From Ilex aquifolium (lineage: Eukaryota; Streptophyta; Magnoliopsida; Aquifoliales; Aquifoliaceae), in assembly GCA_951799425.1 (NCBI GenBank), contig OX637396.1:34650701-34714700 (forward strand): a stretch of 64,000 bases of DNA, given 5' to 3'. Both the position numbers and the translations under genes were made by a program. The stretch's first letter is position 1, and every line of letters begins with the position of its first letter. This document shows, piece after piece, positions 58,279-64,000 of this stretch. Below the pieces are notes generated by a model that worked only from the letters and a program-made list of their open reading frames with translations, was not told where the DNA came from and did no database searches.

Positions 58279-60846
58279 TCAATGACCCTCACTGTCTCCA
58301 CTCACGTAATCACCGTCGTCATCAGACTCAGGGGCCTCGTAAGGCTTGAGGTCAGAAAAATCATTATAAGGATATGATACTGATGCCCTCCTCCTCAGCT
58401 CCTCATAGCCATCAACAAAAGCACTAGCCCTAGCTCTCTCAGCGGCATCCCTCTGAGCCTCCGCTCTGACAGCTCTCTCAAGTGCAACTCGAAGATCAGT
58501 CTCAAGCTGAATAACCTTCGCCTGTGACAGCCTCAACTGCTCAGCAGCACTCTCTCGTGTCTGCCGCTCGAGCTCAAGCTGCTTCTCGGCATCCTCTCGC
58601 ACCTGTCGAGCTAGCCCCACAGCATTCTCCCGTGCCTGCCGCTCTTGCCGAAGCTGATCCTCGGCAGTCTCACGTGCCTGCCTCTCAGCTGCTCGACCTT
58701 GGACTACATCCCCGATAGTCAGAGTATGATTGAAGAGGTAAGACAAAGTAGCAGCCACCTATTAACATTCAAAGGCAAAACAAAGAGAGATGAAAAACTA
58801 AGCCCGGGTATGCCGAAGAAAGCCATATACAAAGAAGGAATGTAAGACATACCAGAGCAAAGCCTTCCACGGCGGCGTCGACCACTCCCTGTGGACCTAG
58901 GGAGGCTATCTCTCGAGCCTCAGCGCCGGTCATGAAGGTACAAAATCTTTCCTTTGCCAACTCCACGTTACTAAGCATGGACGATGAGGCACCGCCCTGA
59001 GAAATAAGCGGACCCTTTGCCCTAGTAGAGCATGGAGTCGGAACCTCGACCTCAACGGCGCTAGGACCGCCCCTCGGAGGTGACGGAATGTCAGCTAGAG
59101 GGGAAGGAGGAGTATCGCCTGGCTCTGCCTCCGCAGGGCCATCCAAGCTAGCGACGTCTGTCCTCGCCCTCTTGGGGGCAGGAGGAGAAGGAGAAGGAAC
59201 TGTCCTGGAGACATACACTTCTTCAACAAAAGACCTGACAAGTGGAGGGCCTAAAGAAAACAGTGTAAGCCAATGGATCCTACTACACAGTCTATTCAAA
59301 GGGACTAGTCGATGGTCAAATACCTTTCTTCTTCGGTCTCAAGGAAGCTGTGGAACAGCCAACTGCTGACATGATCTCGGAGTGCTCCCTGCATGGGTTG
59401 TTCATGACCATCTTAAGTAGACTCTTCTGGTCCTCAGTAAGGGTTGGCGGAGCTGCAAGAAAACAATCATCGTAAGGATAGGCACATGGTTACACTTGAC
59501 AATCAAAGCAAAAGCCAAAAGTTAGAATCCTTACCTTGCTTAGTTTCTGGAATCGTACTCCAACTGGTAGGCACCCTGTCGCGATCAGACTCGGAGGCCC
59601 ACTCGCCCCCAATAAAAAAGAACTTCTTCTTCCAATTATGGTGATTGGAGGTGAGCCCAGTAATAAACTTCTTCCTCCCTAACCTCGGGGAAAATCGGTA
59701 CCACCCTTGGTGTGGAACGGGGTTCTCCAGAAGTATATAGGTAACCAAGAATTCCTCGAACGGTGGAGGGGCACTAGATCCGTGGGTCAACCGCCACAGT
59801 GCAAAGAAAGCTAATAAAACTCGCCAGCCATTCGGAGCCAGCTTCCCAGGAACTAAGGAAAGACGCTCTAAGACCCGACATATAGGTCCGGGAATCGGGA
59901 ACCTCAGACCCGCCTCCAAGGCCCCCTCATAAAGTACTATGTCATCCGGAGAGTCGCAGCAAGCTGACTCATCAGCCTCCGCATGGCGGCACAGTACCGA
60001 GGGAGGAATACGGTACAAGGAAATCAACTCCAAAATATCCTCGTCATACTTAAAATGGCTAAAGAGAGAGGCTACCTTGGAAAGACTGCCTCCGTCATCA
60101 ATCGGACCTTCTTCAGGATCCTTGGCAGTCTCCTGCTCATCTGGGTAAAAATTCATCAAGAGAAAAAATTACACTCTGATCAAAAAAGAATACCCGTACC
60201 CATGAAAGAGAAAAGGAAGTACCGGGAACCTACCTTGAGAGCCAGGACCATCCGTGGCGTTGATCGGTCGCTTCCTAGACTTGATAGGAGGAGACTGAAC
60301 CATGCCATAGGCGCCGCCCAGTGCATCCTGGACACCTCCTGAAGTACTTGTAGCACTCAAGCGCAGCGTCCCTTTAAATACGCCAAAAGGATTATTTGAA
60401 ATCCTCGTACTCGCGCCTGTCCCCCCACAGATGGTACCAAAGGGTCTCTCATGAGTCACTGGCGCTGCGCCAAAGCCACCGCGAGAACAGGCGCCAAAAT
60501 GGCCGAAGCCCAAAGGGGAACCGCCCACAGGATGTGCGTCTGCCCGTCCGTTCCCACCGTCTGCGCCACGAAGCACACCATCTGGGCTGCCACAATGGGC
60601 GCCGCCCACTTGTCCTTCGGCCTGGGCGCCGCCCGCTTCGCCTCTGTCGCCAACAGTGTCGTCTAGCAAGCCTCCATCGGCATGAGTGCCGCCGGCCAAG
60701 CTCCCTTCCCCATGGACGCCGCCCACCATTCCTTCCCCATGGGCGCCGCCCACCATGCCTTCCTCATGGGCGCCGCCCATCATGCCGCTCCCATGAGAAC
60801 CTTCAACACGAAGACCCTTACGGATGAATGAGCCTCTAGTCCTCAT
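58279..60846 (-). CDS. Five-exon antisense gene in the LTR element, putative plant gypsy-type transposon protein (Transposase_28-like)
   Basis: Exons on the minus strand: 60846-60234, 60140-59535, 59452-59324, 59250-58853 and 58758-58279. All introns are GT-AG, all phases agree, and the joined frame is 741 codons. Residues 1-204 are Gly/Ala/His-rich with GGAHGEGMVGG-type repeats and a basic KSRKRP (possible nuclear signal). Residues about 205-406 show the core GLRFPIPGPICRVLERLSL, GKLAPNGWRVLLAF, GWYRFSPR and WKKKFFFIGGEW, as in the plant gypsy-type transposon family (PF04195). Residues about 583-690 are a charged coiled coil (RQARETAEDQLRQERQAREN). ATG 60846 is preferred; the frame is open slightly further up without ATG. 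No catalytic site is known to me. Reading across five intact exons argues for recent selection or recent origin; its function is unknown. Confidence 0.78.
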
Positions 60847-60920
60847 TGATACTTGGATAGTGGAGGAAGGAAGAATGAACAAATGAAGTAGTCTTGAAGC
60901 TTCTTAAAAAGAAAAGGAAA

Positions 60921-60982
60921 GCCGCCCATGTGGGCGGCGCTCAAAAAAAAAAAAAGGGGCAGCCGCCCATGTGGGCGGCGCC
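60921..60982. repeat. Two identical 18-bp palindromes
   Basis: GCCGCCCATGTGGGCGGC, perfectly self-complementary, occurs at 60921-60938 and again at 60964-60981, separated by an A-rich spacer. Both lie just upstream of the antisense gene. Related GGGCGCCGCCCA words recur inside exon 1 at about 60700-60780. Confidence 0.85.
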
Positions 60983-61127
60983 CAAAGAAGCAGAAAAAAA
61001 AAAAAAAAAAAAAAGAAAAAGGAGCCCACCACCAAGCGCCTAGACGATGGGTCTCGCCCCTCGCACCAGCAGGCGCCCAGCTCCTCGGCGCCCTCGTCAT
61101 CTCCATATCAATGGAATGAACCACTGC

Positions 61128-61800
61128 CATGGCAGCCATCTCCGAGACTATACGTAGCTCGGCCTCTATGACTCTGCTCTCGCGCAAGTAGTCACCCCTG
61201 CCACGGCAGCCATCTCTGAGACTATACGTAGCTCGGCCTCTATGACTCTGCTCTCGCGCAAGTCTATCTCCCGAGACTATACGTAGCTCGGCCTCTATGA
61301 CTCTGCTCTCGCGCAAGTAGTCACCCCTGCCGCGGCAGCCATCTCTGAGACTATACGTAGCTCGGCCTCTATGACTCTGCTCTCGCACAAGTAGTCACCC
61401 CTGCCACGGCAGCCATCTCCGAGACTATACGTAGCTCGGCCTCTATGACTCTGCTCTCGCACAAGTAGTCACCCCTGCCACGGCAGCCATCTCCGAGACT
61501 ATACGTAGCTCGGCCTCTATGACTCTGCTCTCGCGCAAGTAGTCACCCCTGCCACGGCAGCCATCTCCGAGACTATACGTAGCTCGGCCTCTATGACTCT
61601 GCTCTCGCGCAAGTAGTCACCCCTGCCACGGCAGCCATCTCCGAGACTATACGTAGCTCGGCCTCTATGACTCTGCTCTCGCGCAAGTCTATCTCCCGAG
61701 ACTATACGTAGCTCGGCCTCTATGACTCTGCTCTCGCGCAAGTAGTCACCCCTGCCATGGCAGTTATCTCCCGAGACTATACGTAGCTCGGTCTTAGCTC
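61128..61800. repeat. Minisatellite with 74-bp and 55-bp spacings, ten units
   Basis: The core ACTATACGTAGCTCGG starts at 61147, 61221, 61276, 61350, 61424, 61498, 61572, 61646, 61701 and 61776. Spacings are 74, 55, 74, 74, 74, 74, 74, 74, 55 and 75... read in order as 74,55,74,74,74,74,74,55,75. The short spacing lacks 19 bp (the TAGTCACCCCTGCC part). The array lies between the antisense gene and the 3' LTR. Frames that read through it on the minus strand (REQSHRGRATYSL repeats) are a by-product of the repeat. Confidence 0.93.
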
Positions 61801-62254
61801 ATGCGGCCCTCTCACGGGACATCCACAGCTCTCACGTTGCTTTCATACAAATAGTCTACCCCTCTCTCCAAGCGCCTAGCACAGACATTCAGCACCTCTC
61901 AGGTGCCCAGCACCTCTTTGGCACCCAGCACAGGCCCCCAACACCTCCTAGGCGCCTAGACCTCCCAGACGCCCAGCAAAGTTGCCCAGTCCCTCTCGAG
62001 CGTCAAGACCCCCCAGGTTCGCCCAAGGTGCTCAAAATGGGGCTTATAATATATCAAATCGAAGCTCTCGACGAGCCTTACAAAACTCACTTCCTTAGGC
62101 AGTGATTGATGCTGTAAAAAGTCCAAAAAAGGCTCAGAAATAGCTGTTTTGGCCTCCCGAAGTTCTTCTAGTTATGCCGGTCAGCCGAAAATTCAAGTTT
62201 AACCAAATGCCCTCCTCTCCAAGTTTCATTGGACACAGGGCATTGGGGGGCAAA
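61801..62254. other. Internal 3' region of the LTR element
   Basis: C-rich text with repeated GCGCCCAGCACCTC/GGCGCCTAG-type words (61870-62010), then ordinary sequence up to the G-rich tract at 62245-62250 beside the 3' LTR. No coding region seen. Confidence 0.5.
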
Positions 62255-62961
62255 TGATGGGTCAAGCCCAAATGGCCCAATCTATATAAAAAACCCAATT
62301 CAAATAAACCAAGAAAGCCCAAAGAAGAGTCTAATCCATTACCCAAGCCCAAGCCCACTAAAGAGAAAATTCTAGAGAATGTTAGATAAGAATTTGAATG
62401 TTAGATTGGTATTAGAATGTTAGATTTGAATGTTAGATAGGTATTATTTAATTTGGGTGGTTTGGATTGATTCACGTTGTACGGCTAGGATTGATTCCCT
62501 ACTACTATAAATAGACTACCCATTTGGGTGTTCTAGCATCAAGAAAGAAGCAAAGCTTCTAAGAGTGAGTTTGAGAGAGAGAGTTCTCTTGAAATTCCTA
62601 GTATGCTCTGTGGTTGCAGTTTAGACTGATCTGCCACATCAGAAAAGATTTCTAGAGATTGAGAGTGTAAGTTGTGAGCTTCCTATTGAGTGTTTGCTTC
62701 TCTCTCTCTCTTCCTCTCAAGCATTGTAAAACTCTCCGGAGTACCACCATGATTGATCAATAAAATATCCAGGCCACCGTCGCCGTTCGAAGAGTGGACG
62801 TAGGTCATCCGAGACCGAACCACTATAAACCTCCTGTGTTGATCCCTTATTTACAATTTTCGCCATTGATTGTCATTGATTGCCTATTAATTGCTTATTA
62901 ATCATACCCGTACATATTTTTGACTGTTGATCTTGCACGAAGACCAATTTGTGCATCATCA
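62255..62961 (+). repeat. 3' LTR
   Basis: 707 bp, preceded by GGGGGGCAAA (polypurine-tract position). TATAAATA at 62506-62513. The three observed differences from the 5' LTR are early (A/G in AAATGxCCC), near base 132 (T/G in GTTAxATAAG) and just after the AATAAA (C/T). Confidence 0.95.
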
Positions 62962-62966
62962 CATAG

Positions 62967-64000
62967 TATTCTTTAAGAAAATAAACAGTTACCAAGATAT
63001 TCAATCTTGATACTAGTTGTCTATTGACATAAGCATTAGGGAGTTTTCAAAGCACATAAACTGCCTGGTGTAATCACTTCCCAGATTTCTTTGGTAATAG
63101 GGTCCTTCAAGGTCTCCTTCAATATGTAACTGATAGTAGCAAAGAGACTCAGTTTCAAATGAAGAGTCTTCAAAGATTTACTTCTCCATTCAGCAATAAC
63201 TTCTTATATAAGTAAATCCAATTGTAAAAGAGTGCATTACTGGCCATTCCTGTCCATTATTGAACTCCAAAGCCCAAACTTCGTTAAGAAAAGGACATTG
63301 GAAGAATAAATGATAATGACTCTCAAGTGCATTCCTGCTTTGCATATGTTTATCTATCAAAAGCATAAAAGATTTAAATTTGTCTTGTGTCCATCACGTG
63401 AGTAAGAAATTAGATATAGTTCATGGACTATGTGATGTGCAAGGGAGTATTTTTGTCAAAATTAATAGCGAATTTAGACGAAAGGGTCACATTGAGTCAG
63501 ATTTCATAGTTTAATAACTAAATTGACACAAATATAATTCAGTGACTTGATTGATACAAATAATATACTTCATGGGTCAAATAAGTAGTTAACTCTAATA
63601 TAATTTTAAAGTTGTTTTCTTTCTATTTTACTTTCTCATAGAAAAGTTTAGATAATTTTCAATTTTCTAAGTTTAGATAATTTTCAATTTTATCTTTCAA
63701 ACTATTTGAATGTATCTATTAGAGAATGGTAGAATGACCAAACAATGAGACAAAAGAACACAGTACGATAAGCAATATTTAAAAACTAGCTATATCTCGT
63801 GTTTGAAGGTACAATAAAACATAAAATTTGAATATTCAAAAAATTGATCTCACTTACCAAATAGTGATTTTTTTTTATTTCTTCATTTCTTTGATTATAT
63901 CATTTAAAATTAATTTTTACATATTATGTTTTAAACAAATAGTGTCAAAAATTTTGCAAAATGCACAACTCAACAAAAAATTTTCAACACGTGTACACTA
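62967..64000. other. Rest of the NLR-2 3' flank and window end
   Basis: To about 63660 the sequence continues the paralogy with copy 1 (first to 9750-10110, then to about 11650-11920). The last 340 bases are A+T-rich, contain a short duplicated AGTTTAGATAATTTTCAATTTT (63644-63692), and match nothing else I recognise in the window. Confidence 0.5.

Larger units (their letters stand above)
57030..62961 (+). mobile_element. Non-autonomous Tat-lineage-like LTR retrotransposon without pol
   Basis: A 5932-bp element with the 5-bp target duplication CATAG (57025-57029 and 62962-62966) and an empty site in copy 1 (CACAG near 9747). LTRs of 707 bp start TGATGGGTC and end GCATCATCA. A primer-binding site TGGCGCCGT lies at 57740-57748 (nine bases complementary to the 3' end of tRNA-Asp), and a G-rich tract precedes the 3' LTR. 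After a 116-codon gag-like frame there is no protease, RT, RNase H or integrase. The interior instead holds an antisense five-exon gene and a minisatellite. Antisense genes and 3' minisatellites are known from Tat-lineage Gypsy elements such as Grande; assignment to that lineage is inference. Confidence 0.9.
47115..63660 (+). repeat. Segmental duplication, copy 2 (NLR-2 block)
   Basis: Paralogous to the first 11.9 kb of the window in the same orientation, which gives a tandem arrangement with a period of about 47.1 kb. It is longer in its 3' half because a 5.9-kb LTR retrotransposon (57030-62961) interrupts it; the homology resumes directly after the element with the same downstream text (62967 onward against 9750 onward). 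A SINE (48658-48968) is also private to this copy. Near 63330-63390 the alignment skips the 10110-11640 segment of copy 1, then continues to about 63660. Confidence 0.85.

Noticed and set aside
60396..60827. Plus-strand 143-codon frame opposite exon 1 of the antisense gene
   Set aside because: It is a shadow of the G+C-rich repetitive exon; the antisense reading has splice sites and a recognisable domain downstream.
60843..61741. Minus-strand frames of 181 and 74 codons over the minisatellite
   Set aside because: They consist of the tandem unit translated over and over (REQSHRGRATYSL), and their openness follows from the repeat length.
61128..61800. CRISPR-like array
   Set aside because: Units are contiguous and repeat in full without unique spacers. 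This is a minisatellite in a plant retrotransposon.

Overview
The window is A+T-rich nuclear DNA of a flowering plant, almost certainly a eudicot. The evidence is two intact CC-NB-ARC-LRR resistance genes of the RPP13-like-1 type, a plant choline-transporter-like gene with spliced exons, and plant-type Copia, Tat-lineage Gypsy, LINE, SINE, hAT, MULE and PIF/Harbinger elements. I do not assign a species.

Layout. (1) 1-11.9 kb: resistance gene NLR-1 (2528-6703, +) with its upstream and downstream flanks. A 183-bp MULE-type MITE sits in a predicted 3'UTR intron. (2) 11.4-18.3 kb: a possible relic of the plastid ribosomal protein L1 gene, a Copia element lacking reverse transcriptase (12560-16088, -), and a decayed LINE split by a 473-bp solo LTR. 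(3) 18.3-22.3 kb: a Tourist-like MITE, a 2.4-kb solo LTR with a perfect target duplication, and two foldback repeats. (4) 23-26 kb: ghosts of further NLR copies (a CC-domain scrap and a third copy of the NLR upstream region). (5) 26.8-28.3 kb: a choline-transporter-like gene (-) whose 3' exons are not found. (6) 28.3-47 kb: gene-poor DNA with two MITE-like AT-rich repeats, a 694-bp hAT element, a 768-bp MULE-like element, a PPR-gene scrap, a 5'-truncated LINE and a 1180-bp PIF/Harbinger-like element carrying a promoter-like segment. (7) 47.1-63.7 kb: a second copy of block (1) with resistance gene NLR-2 (49581 to about 54402, +). A SINE lies upstream of it and a young 5.9-kb LTR retrotransposon (57030-62961) downstream.

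The two NLR blocks are paralogues about 47.1 kb apart. Because both survive, the insertions private to one copy (MITE in copy 1; SINE and LTR element in copy 2) have a directly readable empty site in the other, so they postdate the duplication. The NLRs themselves have diverged in LRR number (three versus five of a 72-bp unit), in the GLPL motif (Pro in NLR-1, Thr in NLR-2) and in the C-terminus (NLR-2 has lost the NLR-1 stop codon).

The most unusual object is the LTR element at 57030-62961. It has LTRs differing at 3 of 707 positions, a primer-binding site and a short gag remnant, but no pol. Its interior holds a five-exon antisense gene. All four splice junctions keep frame and give a predicted 741-residue protein with a Transposase_28-like (putative plant gypsy-type transposon) core and a C-terminal coiled coil. 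A 74/55-bp minisatellite lies upstream of that gene.
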